A stretch of 34,481 nucleotides of DNA, from the NCBI RefSeq assembly GCF_008710035.1, contig NZ_VYKI01000027.1, forward strand, positions 1-34,481, in the 5' to 3' direction. Made by a program: the position numbers and the translations under genes. This document shows, piece by piece, positions 1 to 7,943 of this stretch. Numbering within the stretch: position 1 is the stretch's first letter; each line of letters opens with the position of its first letter. This DNA comes from Stenotrophomonas cyclobalanopsidis. GTDB lineage: Bacteria > Pseudomonadota > Gammaproteobacteria > Xanthomonadales > Xanthomonadaceae. The notes under the pieces are model-generated. The model saw nothing but the letters and a program-made list of their open reading frames with translations, did not search any database and had not been told where the DNA came from.

Positions 1-24
1 ACGCCGAGCGACCCCACCTGTCCC

Positions 25-61
25 TTAAAATGCAGACGCCCGATGCGACGCATCGGGCGTC
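25..61 (-). terminator. Probable terminator of the surface-glycan operon
   Basis: A perfect 12-bp stem (35-46 with 50-61, loop of three bases) lies about 130 bases after the stop of the last minus-strand gene. Read on the minus strand it is followed by a short weak T run (plus-strand AAAA at 27-30). The T tract is short, so the site could instead be an RNA-stabilising 3' hairpin. Confidence 0.55.
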
Positions 62-190
62 CTTGGCCGCCTGACGGCGGCCGTATCATCCACCCCATAG
101 GTGTCAACCTATGGCAGGACGGGTCACCGCAAATTTACATCAACCCGTTCTTGGCGACGTATTCCCCGCAGCACTGCCGCGACATCTGCT
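62..190 (-). other. 3' untranslated stretch with two further hairpins
   Basis: Between the last gene of the operon and the terminator-like stem are two more perfect inverted repeats: 65-71 with 76-82 (7 bp, GC only) and 96-102 with 107-113 (7 bp). Neither has a T tract. I see no coding sequence here; the short plus-strand reading frames are not convincing. Confidence 0.5.
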
Positions 191-787
191 TCACCTGCAG
201 CGATAGTCCACGTTCTGAAGGCTGTGTCGGAACGGGTCGGTGAGGTCATCGGAATAGACGCCAAGCAGGAGCCTGCGCTTGGGCAGCAGGTTCTTGCGAT
301 AGAACCTGCTCAGCGCGGCAATGCGTTCACCCTTTTCCGTCAGGCGGACGCAGCCATTGACGATCTCCACGGTGCCGGAGCTCTCCTGCTCGGTCAGGCG
401 CACATCGACGAGACGATGTTCAACCATGTACTCCTTGGTGAAGACGTCCTGGAAAGCACTCTGGCGGATCCCACCACCACGCTGCTCCAGCTTCTCCAGG
501 ATGTAGAACGAAAGGGATCGGTCAATCACCGTGGGAACCGAGATTGCAAACGAATAGCCCCCCAGCAGCCAAATGATGCAGAGAAGAGACTTCTCGAGCC
601 CCGACAGGACTCTGAAACAAGGCAGCAGCAGCAGAAGTCCGGTGATGACAAGCGCAATGAACGCATCCCCGATCGCCGCGTAGAACACGACGTCGACGGC
701 GAAATAACGCATGTGGATCACGTAGACGGCAAGCAGCACTACAACGTATACAGCGGTCAGACCAGCCGCCTTGAGAAACCTGTTCAT
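191..787 (-). CDS. Inner-membrane protein with soluble, possibly winged-helix-like C-terminal domain
   Basis: Protein of 198 residues, last gene of the glycan operon, starting in an ATGA overlap with the GtrA-like gene. Three hydrophobic segments are visible at about residues 8-27, 34-57 and 65-85. After them comes a motif IDRSLSFYILEKLEQ and a charged soluble domain of about 100 residues. The stretch VRLTEKGERIAALSRFYRK (about 148-166) resembles the wing and last helix of winged-helix folds, but this is only a visual impression. No catalytic motif is seen. Its place behind a GT2 glycosyltransferase and a GtrA flippase suggests a role in the same lipid-linked sugar step. The function is unknown to me; I believe similar proteins occur in other LPS clusters but cannot confirm it. 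Confidence 0.75.
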   Translation of the reverse strand: MNRFLKAAGLTAVYVVVLLAVYVIHMRYFAVDVVFYAAIGDAFIALVITGLLLLLPCFRVLSGLEKSLLCIIWLLGGYSFAISVPTVIDRSLSFYILEKLEQRGGGIRQSAFQDVFTKEYMVEHRLVDVRLTEQESSGTVEIVNGCVRLTEKGERIAALSRFYRKNLLPKRRLLLGVYSDDLTDPFRHSLQNVDYRCR

Positions 788-1191
788 ACCTTGAATACCA
801 ACATGCGATTACCCAGGAAAGAGAGGACAAGTTGAATGCCGCTGATGGCAACGAAGCCAATTCGGTAATCGAGAGCAAATACGTCAGCCCACAGAGCCAT
901 GAACGCACCACTCAGAAGCGCCAACGCCGCGTACAACACCGAAAACCTGACCAGCTCCTTGCGCAGGCTGCCCGTCCTTGTCGCGAATACAAAGAAACGA
1001 TTACCTACAAATGAGGCGAGGATCCCGAAGATTGCAGCTATGGAGTTGGCCAGCCCCTTGGATCCAACGTTCACGATCTCAACCAGGAAGGTCAGCGTGC
1101 CGAAGTGAACCGCAGTCGCAGCCAACCCGTTCAGTACAAATCGGGCGAACTGGGAAAGATCAAGGCCGCGCAGCACTGCCACGCGCCTCAC
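784..1191 (-). CDS. GtrA-family membrane protein (probable polyprenyl-phosphate-sugar flippase)
   Basis: About 135 residues with four hydrophobic segments and the typical family opening (QFARFVLNGLAATAVHFG) and ending (LSFLGNRMLVF). GtrA proteins are thought to flip a lipid-linked sugar, made by a GtrB-type glycosyltransferase, across the inner membrane so that a polytopic transferase can add it to O-antigen or another polymer. All three partners are in this operon. The frame is open back to a TTG at 1248, but that would overlap the upstream glycosyltransferase by about 89 bases. I prefer the GTG at 1191, which places the first helix where the family has it; GTG codons at 1182 and 1176 are alternatives. 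It ends in an ATGA overlap with the next gene. Confidence 0.8.
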   Translation of the reverse strand: MRRVAVLRGLDLSQFARFVLNGLAATAVHFGTLTFLVEIVNVGSKGLANSIAAIFGILASFVGNRFFVFATRTGSLRKELVRFSVLYAALALLSGAFMALWADVFALDYRIGFVAISGIQLVLSFLGNRMLVFKV

Positions 1192-2119
1192 TGGAGAAGT
1201 TGACGTAGTCCATGAACGCCCCCCGCTTCTGGATTCCACCACGGACAATGCCGCTGAGCATAAGCGTCATGAGCGTGAGCGTTCCCGTCTGCAGGAATAC
1301 GAGGAACAGTACGCCCAACGCCATCGAGAACCAACCAGGCGTAGCGTAGCCCGCAAGCTTCAGGAGCGTCGCCACGACGGCGAACACGATGGATACCGAG
1401 GAGACCACTACACACATCAGACCGACTCTGACCAACACATCTTCTGCAAACACCATGAGCGCACGGAAGCCGTGCAGCGTCAGGCCGACAAAGTTCATTT
1501 TGCTTTGGCCCGCATAACGCGGCCCACGGTCGATCGGGCACACGGCCAAGCGCAGCTTACTGGCGATGATGCCGCCAGCGACGTGAGTCCACACCTCATG
1601 CATCGCATTGGCTCGGCAAAGGGCCGGACGCTTCAACGCCATGAAGTTTCCAAAGCTGATGGATCGGCCAGTCAGCAGCTGGAAAATGAACTTGTAGACG
1701 ACATAGAAGGCTTTGAATCGAAGGGTTTCGACCCGGCTCTTGCGCTGCGCCACCGCGACATCCACGTTGTCGGCATCAAGTGCGCGTAGCAGTTCGGCAA
1801 TGGTAGCTGGCAGATCCTCGCCGTCCGAATCCATCACCACCACACGCTGCGCATCCGGCAATTCGCTTTCCACATAACTGAGCCCTATGGCAATGGCCTT
1901 CTGGTGCCCCACATTCCGGCGCAATGTGAGTACCACGCCATTGATCCCTGCCGCCTCAAGGTGCTCGACAAGCACGGGCTCGCGCAATGAGCCGTCATCT
2001 ACAGCCACCACATAGACGCTATTGCCGTAGCAGGACGCCAGCTCGCTGAAGAGGCGACCTGACGCGGCGCGATCCTCGTAGACGGGTGTAACGACTACGA
2101 ACTCGAACTCGGGCTGCAT
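1160..2119 (-). CDS. Family 2 glycosyltransferase, GtrB/DPM1-like, with two C-terminal membrane helices
   Basis: A protein of 319 residues. The N-terminal GT-A domain shows the nucleotide-binding Asp pair (VVAVDDGS, 41-42) and the metal-site motif MDSDGED (96-102), followed by RRN-type and FGNF motifs. Two hydrophobic helices lie at about 220-285. This layout is that of transferases that load a sugar from UDP-sugar onto undecaprenyl phosphate at the cytoplasmic membrane face. The ATG at 2119 has a GAGG ribosome site seven bases upstream. A GTG at 2155 in the same frame is also possible, adding 12 residues, and sits just after the upstream stop. It overlaps the GtrA-like gene. Which sugar is used cannot be read from the sequence. 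Confidence 0.85.
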   Translation of the reverse strand: MQPEFEFVVVTPVYEDRAASGRLFSELASCYGNSVYVVAVDDGSLREPVLVEHLEAAGINGVVLTLRRNVGHQKAIAIGLSYVESELPDAQRVVVMDSDGEDLPATIAELLRALDADNVDVAVAQRKSRVETLRFKAFYVVYKFIFQLLTGRSISFGNFMALKRPALCRANAMHEVWTHVAGGIIASKLRLAVCPIDRGPRYAGQSKMNFVGLTLHGFRALMVFAEDVLVRVGLMCVVVSSVSIVFAVVATLLKLAGYATPGWFSMALGVLFLVFLQTGTLTLMTLMLSGIVRGGIQKRGAFMDYVNFSSEARGSAARP

Positions 2120-2160
2120 GTTTGACCTCGGGTACTCAAAAGAAGAAGTTGGCACGCGTC

Positions 2161-3351
2161 CTACACCCGCTCATGCGTGGCAGCCAGGTCGACGAGCAGA
2201 GAGCAGGTCGCCAGAAGCCATACAGGGAGCATAGTGCGGTCCGCGCTAGTGGCAAGATGCCAGGGAAGATCGTTCGGAGTACTCATGTAGACCACAACGA
2301 GAACTGCGACATAACTCGCGCACGCAGGCAGCGCGTAGAGCGAAATGCTGTTCTTGCGAGCGACAAAGGCGATCAGCAACAGGGGCGGCAGCAACAGCAG
2401 CGTCGGCAGGCTGAACAGCAACGAATCGATCAGCAGCCAGTAAGACCTGATGTCGCCGAGCCGGCCAGTAAGCTGGCCCATCAGGTCGGAACCGGCGAGA
2501 TCATTGGACAGGCCAGCATCGTCGACGCTCAGCTTCCAAGCCAGCAAAGGCAGGATCGCCACAGCAAGGGAGACCACCATCGCAAGCTTCATTCTGCGTC
2601 CGCGGAGCAGCATGCCGGCAAGCCCCGCCAACGCCGCACACAGCAGCAGTGCGCCTCCCTCATTCTTCACCAGTGCCAACAGCGCTGCCATGACGGTCAG
2701 CTGCACGTACTGCCCAAAATCAGGCTTGTCGGTGGCCGTGATCTCATTGATCAGAAGGAACACCGCAACGAAAGCCAAAGAAAGCAGAGCGTCAACGTAG
2801 CCGTCGACAAGGTGATTCCCACCAAGAGCGACGAGGACCAGCAGGAACACCATGCGCCATTCCAGCCGGGGAATTCTGGGCAGAATGACCAGCAAAGGGG
2901 GGAGCATCGCCAATGGAACAACGACTTTGGGAAAGACGTCATTCCAGTGACCAATCACATGCGCGATTGACGCCATCAGTGCTGGAACCAATGATGGATA
3001 ATCGTTGTGGCTCCAGACCGCATAGTTATCCAACTGTGCGTAAAGCGAAGCGTCGTAGAAGATCCGCTTTCCGTGGAACAACCATATTGAACGCGCATCC
3101 CATGCCGGCGATGGAGTGGCCAGCGCAACAATGCACAGTGCGAGAACGAAAATGACTGCCAGCGCGTTCTGCCGGCACAACAGCTGCGACGACGCTACCG
3201 CCACGGATATGCCCGCGCACGCCAGCAGCAGGACCGTGAGCAGCATCCCGCCTGCACCTGCTGCGCAGAACAGATAGACCAGAACCAGCAATGCACCGAG
3301 CCAGGCTGCAGGATAACTGCGTGCATTACCTACAATTGAAGATGCGCGCAT
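2161..3351 (-). CDS. Polytopic membrane protein, probable GT-C-type glycosyltransferase
   Basis: 396 residues with about ten hydrophobic segments through the whole length. Early loop motifs WDARSIWLFHGK and NDYPSLVP, the KNEGG motif near the middle and a C-terminal loop with W and TSADRTM resemble GT-C enzymes that use lipid-linked sugar donors on the periplasmic side. I cannot assign a Pfam family with certainty. The ATG at 3351 is preceded by a strong GGAGGG ribosome site. It overlaps the end of the upstream small gene by 26 bases. With the GtrB-like and GtrA-like genes downstream it would complete a three-component periplasmic glycosylation system: load, flip, transfer. An O-antigen polymerase is an alternative, but wzm/wzt systems do not need one. 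Confidence 0.65.
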   Translation of the reverse strand: MRASSIVGNARSYPAAWLGALLVLVYLFCAAGAGGMLLTVLLLACAGISVAVASSQLLCRQNALAVIFVLALCIVALATPSPAWDARSIWLFHGKRIFYDASLYAQLDNYAVWSHNDYPSLVPALMASIAHVIGHWNDVFPKVVVPLAMLPPLLVILPRIPRLEWRMVFLLVLVALGGNHLVDGYVDALLSLAFVAVFLLINEITATDKPDFGQYVQLTVMAALLALVKNEGGALLLCAALAGLAGMLLRGRRMKLAMVVSLAVAILPLLAWKLSVDDAGLSNDLAGSDLMGQLTGRLGDIRSYWLLIDSLLFSLPTLLLLPPLLLIAFVARKNSISLYALPACASYVAVLVVVYMSTPNDLPWHLATSADRTMLPVWLLATCSLLVDLAATHERV

Positions 3352-3751
3352 GTTCGCCCTCCAGCTCGAGCCTGCAGGACGAAGCGACAGCAGCTGATTC
3401 CGTACCCAATATGCAGCTCCTGCTGCTCGAATCGATCCTCACGGGGTAAACGGCCTCGTAGCTTCGCTGCATCAGTAGGCTGTCCGACGCCACCTCATCA
3501 CTGAGCGAACAGGTCACTGGCGCAGCGGACTGAGTACGCAGTAAGTGTGCGAACTCGCCGACTGCGGGCGGCAGCGACTCCAATTCTCCGGCGAACGGCT
3601 GAAATGCATTGCGCAGAATCCTGAGCGAAAAGCCCGATGAATCTGCCAGCGAAGAAAGCTGCCAGAGCAGCAGGATTGCCAGCATCAGACGGATCGATGG
3701 AATAATTGCGCGTGACATATCGCGCTGGTCGTGCCGCTCGCGTTGCGTCAT
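3326..3751 (-). CDS. Small membrane-anchored protein of the glycan operon, unknown function
   Basis: 141 residues from the ATG at 3751, chosen because it forms an ATGA overlap with the upstream methyltransferase-glycosyltransferase gene; the frame is open a little further upstream. A single hydrophobic segment (about residues 17-35, IRLMLAILLLWQLSS) suggests a signal anchor with the remaining 100 residues outside the cytoplasm. That part has two cysteines near the C-terminus plus one in the middle and the motif QRSYEAVYPVRID. I do not recognise the family. It ends inside the start of the polytopic GT-C-like gene, so the two are probably translated together and may work as partners. Confidence 0.65.
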   Translation of the reverse strand: MTQRERHDQRDMSRAIIPSIRLMLAILLLWQLSSLADSSGFSLRILRNAFQPFAGELESLPPAVGEFAHLLRTQSAAPVTCSLSDEVASDSLLMQRSYEAVYPVRIDSSSRSCILGTESAAVASSCRLELEGEHARIFNCR

Positions 3752-5628
3752 CTCAGACCTCGCAGGATTCGGGTCCACTTCCACGAGGACGACTGGAGAA
3801 CCAGCCTGATATGGAAATCGAGGTCAGCCTCGTTCATCAGCCAGATGCGAGGCGGACGCGTCCACGGCCTGCGCTTCAAGGCGCTGAGCAGCACGCGCAG
3901 AGGCGCAGTGATCTGCCAGGACTTGGAGGTGGTCAGTTCGTAGTAGCGCTCTCTCAGCTCGGCCAGTCGCTGATCGTCATCAAGCAACACACCGTTGGCC
4001 AGCGACTCGATGCCAGTCTCGGCGGCGACATCGACGTCGCCTTTCAGGCGCTGCAACTCCGCATACATGTTGCGCAGTCTTTGCACAGACCCCTTGGGAA
4101 GCAGGAATGGCTGATCGTTCAGCTTTTTGAGAGTATTCAGATAGTTGCCGGTCCACTCGAACTGCGAATGGGCCGTATAGGAAGTACCGGTGGTCCAGTG
4201 CCGGTAGATGCAGCCGACATCGGTGGAGGTGCTCACACCACACAAAGGCGCAGTGCGAATGATCAGGTCCCAGTCCTCAGCAGTGCTGTGGCCGGGATCG
4301 AACTGGAAACCGAGATGGCTGAACAGTGCCCTCGGGAATGCGATGGAGTGAAGTGGCGTCCGGTTCTCCACGATGTGCGCCAGCAGGTCGAAGTTGGCAG
4401 GATATATGGACTTCATGCTGCTCATTGATCTGGAAGCGGCATCACCGCCCGCAACCTCGACCCGGTCCCAGTCCTGTGCAACGGTGCACTGCCGCAGTAG
4501 TGCGCCAGGTGCTCTTTCCGCCAGTTTCCTGAAGGTCTCCACCCAGCCACCAAACAGCAGATCGTCGTCGTCAAACGCGACAACATAGTCTCCGCTTGCA
4601 GCGCTGAAGCCCGTATTGAGTGGCACCGAGCGTCCGCCGCCGTCGACACGCACGAGGCGAACCCGGCTGCGGAAAGCCGGGTGCAGATGTTCGATGAGAC
4701 GCTCGACCTCGATCTGAGCAGGGATCTCCAGATTGTGCCCAACGATCAGGACTTCAAAATCCTGATCACTCTGCGCAGACAGGCAGAGCAGGCCCTCGCG
4801 AAGCGTACCGATCCTGGTCCCCGTCGTACGGATTACAACGCTGAGAAAGGGGTTCGCTGCATTCTGGGTTACGCCATTGAAATTCCCGCCTGCCTTACGT
4901 GCAGGTCCAGGCAGGTATGCACGGATGAATTGATTCACATAGCCGTACTGATCAACGCCTTCCCTCAACCGGGCAAGAAACTGGCCCAAGGGCGTGTCAG
5001 CAGACAGGCCCGGCAACGTGCCGGGAAAGTGTTGATCACTTCTCCTCAGACTGAAGTCATGCTGATAGGCCTCGTGCCATCCATGATCGCGCGTCAGTCT
5101 TGACAGCACGTCGTTGGTGAAAAAACGGATATGCGTGCGATCCAGCAGGCCCGCATTGGTCCAGTCGAAGCGGCCGAGCGCGAGCTTGGTACCAACATCT
5201 CGATGGGAGACATTTGGAACTGAAAGGATCAACGGCGCATTCCAAGGTGCGGCAATTTCGGCCAGATCGGACAGGAGTTGTCCTGGCTGGTTGATGTGCT
5301 CGATGAAATCCAGCGCCGTGATCGCCACGACCCTCGCGCCTGCAGGCAGCGCACCCTGGATCTGCGCCGCCAGATCCTGCTGGCCTGCGATGAACTGCAC
5401 CGCGCTGAAGCCCCGCGAGCGTAGCGACTCAAGGGATTCGAGATCCGCGTCCAATCCAAGATACTCGACGCCGAACCGGTCGCGCAGGATCTCCGCGATC
5501 CGTCCGTAACCACAACCGATGTCGACGACATAATCACCGGGACTAGGTTCAAAACGAGCCACCAACTGGACCACGTGCCCGTACGGATTACTTTCTGAGA
5601 AAGCGTTGTCGTAGATATCCATCTTCAA
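3748..5628 (-). CDS. Fusion of a SAM-dependent methyltransferase and a family 2 glycosyltransferase
   Basis: 626 residues, two domains. Residues about 1-240 are a class I methyltransferase: motif I is VDIGCGYGRIAE (35-46), followed by the acidic GLDAD (58-62). Residues about 260-500 are a GT-A glycosyltransferase: LSVVIRTTGTR (262-272), the acidic FDDDDLL cluster (352-358) and the EDWDLIIR motif (451-458). The C-terminal TSKSWQITAPLR is typical of glycosyltransferases that act on surface polysaccharides. Fused enzymes of this kind can extend a glycan and methylate a sugar or the chain end. In ABC-exported O antigens a terminal methyl group is sometimes the stop signal read by Wzt. The start at 5628 overlaps the upstream gene by ATGA. 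Acceptor and methyl position are unknown. Confidence 0.85.
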   Translation of the reverse strand: MKMDIYDNAFSESNPYGHVVQLVARFEPSPGDYVVDIGCGYGRIAEILRDRFGVEYLGLDADLESLESLRSRGFSAVQFIAGQQDLAAQIQGALPAGARVVAITALDFIEHINQPGQLLSDLAEIAAPWNAPLILSVPNVSHRDVGTKLALGRFDWTNAGLLDRTHIRFFTNDVLSRLTRDHGWHEAYQHDFSLRRSDQHFPGTLPGLSADTPLGQFLARLREGVDQYGYVNQFIRAYLPGPARKAGGNFNGVTQNAANPFLSVVIRTTGTRIGTLREGLLCLSAQSDQDFEVLIVGHNLEIPAQIEVERLIEHLHPAFRSRVRLVRVDGGGRSVPLNTGFSAASGDYVVAFDDDDLLFGGWVETFRKLAERAPGALLRQCTVAQDWDRVEVAGGDAASRSMSSMKSIYPANFDLLAHIVENRTPLHSIAFPRALFSHLGFQFDPGHSTAEDWDLIIRTAPLCGVSTSTDVGCIYRHWTTGTSYTAHSQFEWTGNYLNTLKKLNDQPFLLPKGSVQRLRNMYAELQRLKGDVDVAAETGIESLANGVLLDDDQRLAELRERYYELTTSKSWQITAPLRVLLSALKRRPWTRPPRIWLMNEADLDFHIRLVLQSSSWKWTRILRGLR

Positions 5629-6536
5629 ACGAACCTGTGACGAGCGTAGAGGCCATCGCGGAAATACGCGACCTTGTGACCGGGATCAAGACGAGGAGGC
5701 AACGTTCCATCTTCCCGGCGCTTCTCGAAGGAAGCCAGCGCATCAAGCCATACTTGATCGCCACTTTCCGCGAAGAAGGCAGATATCTGCTTTACTCGAT
5801 CATCCCGGCAATACTTGTATGCGATGAGCAGCCCCGCCTCGGCCGAATAGAACTTCTCGGCCCAGCCAACCGGGCGATCACCGCCAAACTGCATCCGCTT
5901 GTCATGGAAAACCGCAGCACGCGGGCAATAGATGAGCTTGTAGCCCTTCAGCCGCGCGCGCCAGGAAAGATCAACGTCGTCGCAGTAAAGGAAGAAGGTC
6001 TGCGCATCATAGCCTTCCAGCTCGGCCAGGACGGTACGCCGGACCAAGGTGCAGGCTCCGGACGCCCAAGGGGTTTCCCCTGAAGAAGTGTTGTACTCCT
6101 TGGGATGCTCAAAAGGCAGTTGCTTGGGCTCGCTCATTGCCACAGAAGGGTCTGAGAATGGACGTGCGAGCTCGATCAGGGCATCCGGCGCAAACATGAT
6201 GTCCGGATTCATGAGAATGGTGAAGTCGGTCTGATCAAGTTCCAGCAGCGCATTGTGTCCGCCCGCCGAACCCATGTTACGGCCAAAATGGACGTATTCG
6301 ATGTCAGCCAAGGTACCGCAGGCTGCCTTGGCGCTCTCAACCACCGAGCGCAGGGAGTCTGTCGGTGATGAATCACCGTATGCAAGCGTCACCCGACCGA
6401 ATGCACCTGCCTGGACTGCAAGCTCCGCGGCGCGATCCAGGTGCTGGACAGTTCGCAGGATCGAGTCCGGATCGTTTCCGTAAAGGACAGCCTGCACGCG
6501 CAGGCGTCCAAGCTTCGGAAGCTCATTCATTTCCAT
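5625..6536 (-). CDS. Family 2 glycosyltransferase, rhamnosyltransferase-like
   Basis: 303 residues of a soluble GT-A fold. Seen are the LYGNDPDSI opening (18-26), GRNMGSAGGHN (85-95), the NPDIMF metal-site motif (110-115), ASGACTLVRR (158-167) and FFLYCDDVDLSWRAR (181-195). The last three are characteristic of transferases such as the WbbL/RfbN type that add rhamnose or a related deoxyhexose in O-antigen synthesis; the sugar itself is inference. The ATG at 6536 has GGAGAGG just upstream. A 66-base gap without visible structure separates it from wzt, the only real gap inside this operon. The enzyme should act on the lipid-linked glycan at the cytoplasmic membrane face. Confidence 0.85.
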   Translation of the reverse strand: MEMNELPKLGRLRVQAVLYGNDPDSILRTVQHLDRAAELAVQAGAFGRVTLAYGDSSPTDSLRSVVESAKAACGTLADIEYVHFGRNMGSAGGHNALLELDQTDFTILMNPDIMFAPDALIELARPFSDPSVAMSEPKQLPFEHPKEYNTSSGETPWASGACTLVRRTVLAELEGYDAQTFFLYCDDVDLSWRARLKGYKLIYCPRAAVFHDKRMQFGGDRPVGWAEKFYSAEAGLLIAYKYCRDDRVKQISAFFAESGDQVWLDALASFEKRREDGTLPPRLDPGHKVAYFRDGLYARHRFV

Positions 6537-6602
6537 CGTTGCCTCTCCAATGCATTGCGGCGATCGAGCGCCAAGTACGTAAGGCCCTGCACCATCGCAG
6601 GC

Positions 6603-7943
6603 TTAACTGGCGACATCCATTCTGATATCAAGCATCGGTATCCCGATAAGACCGGTTGACACGCTGGTTGATCGACTTGAAAGGATAAGCGCGTCATGAA
6701 TCCACTGGTGCATGACATGCTGTTTCTGGGTTCCATCACTGACAGCGACACTGATGGCGTAGTCCCCTGAAGGCAGTACGGGCATGCGGAACGTAAAGGT
6801 TGCTGTGCAGACCTCCTGCGCTGCGAGGCTCAGAGGATTGTCCAGGTAGGTCAGCTGGGTATTCTCGCCGAACAACGGTTGCCCCTGCTTGTCCTTGACA
6901 ACGAAGCCGACCAGCATCGACTGAATGGCGACATGGGCTCTCAATTGAAGCCGGAGCGTCACCAGCTCGCCTCCAACGACCCAGCTGAGCCTGCGACCAC
7001 CTTCATCGAACAGCCCACCGCACTCAAAGACAACTCCACCCGATCCGAAGTCGTGCTGGATAGCGAATGGAAACACTTCGATGTCGTTGCGCAAAGAGGT
7101 GGTATTGATCCAGGCCAGACGTGCATCAACCTCTTCGGCGGTGAACTTCGTGATGGAAGCGGCGCGTTCCGCGGCCGAATCAACGGTATCCGTAGCGCCG
7201 GCCTGGTCATACAGATCCGCCAGATACGCCCCCGCCACTTCTTTCGGTGGCGCATCCATGAACACCCGACCGTCCTTCAGCCAGATGACCCGGTCACACA
7301 GTGCGGTGACTGCCCCCATGTCATGACTGACGAATACAAGAGTCCCGCCATTGTCGCGGAACCCATGCAGGAAGCGCATGCACTTCTGCACAAAGAACGC
7401 ATCTCCCACCGCCAAGGCCTCATCCACGATGAGCACGTCTGCATCGACGTGAGCAACGACCGAGAACCCCAAGCGGGTGAACATGCCACTGGAATACGTT
7501 TTCACGGGACGGTCAATGTAATCGCCAATGTCCGCGAACGCGATTATGGAATCCCGACGAGCATGTATCTGCTCCTCGGTAAGCCCATAGATCTGTGCGC
7601 AGAGATCGATGTTTTCACGACCGGTGAGTTCCGGATTGAAGCCAGCCCCCAGTTCAAGCAGTGCGGCAACTTTCCCGTGGATGCGAGCCTCGCCGTCGCT
7701 GGGGGTTAACGTGCCGCACAGGATGCTCAATAGAGTCGACTTCCCTGCGCCGTTGCGGCCAACAAGACCGAGCGTCTGGCCGCGTGGGACCTGGAAGCTG
7801 ATGTCCTTGAGAACCTGATGTTCACGGTAGAACGTCCGCCGATTGCCCACTAACATCTGCCACAGGCGGTGGGACGGTTGGTCGTACAGGAGGAAGCTCT
7901 TGTCGACATGGGCTACATCAACGATCAGCTGATCAGAGCACAT
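6603..7943 (-). CDS. wzt: O-antigen ABC transporter ATP-binding subunit with carbohydrate-binding C-terminus
   Basis: 446 residues. The ABC domain shows Walker A GRNGAGKST (62-70), the signature-like YSSGM (150-154), Walker B VLIVDE (170-175) and the switch histidine in VSHDMG (H207). About 170 further residues form a beta-rich C-terminal domain of the Wzt_C type (roughly 280-446), which in characterised systems binds the finished O-antigen end before export. Pairs with Wzm, whose gene it overlaps by 11 bases. The frame is open to a TTG two codons upstream; the ATG at 7943 is preferred. The C-terminal domain fits with the methyltransferase fusion in the same operon as a possible end-capping enzyme. 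Confidence 0.92.
   Translation of the reverse strand: MCSDQLIVDVAHVDKSFLLYDQPSHRLWQMLVGNRRTFYREHQVLKDISFQVPRGQTLGLVGRNGAGKSTLLSILCGTLTPSDGEARIHGKVAALLELGAGFNPELTGRENIDLCAQIYGLTEEQIHARRDSIIAFADIGDYIDRPVKTYSSGMFTRLGFSVVAHVDADVLIVDEALAVGDAFFVQKCMRFLHGFRDNGGTLVFVSHDMGAVTALCDRVIWLKDGRVFMDAPPKEVAGAYLADLYDQAGATDTVDSAAERAASITKFTAEEVDARLAWINTTSLRNDIEVFPFAIQHDFGSGGVVFECGGLFDEGGRRLSWVVGGELVTLRLQLRAHVAIQSMLVGFVVKDKQGQPLFGENTQLTYLDNPLSLAAQEVCTATFTFRMPVLPSGDYAISVAVSDGTQKQHVMHQWIHDALILSSRSTSVSTGLIGIPMLDIRMDVAS

Noticed and set aside
101..835. Plus-strand open frame of 244 codons at the left end
   Set aside because: It is antisense to the membrane protein gene at 191-787, which has coherent membrane helices and an ATGA overlap with its neighbour.
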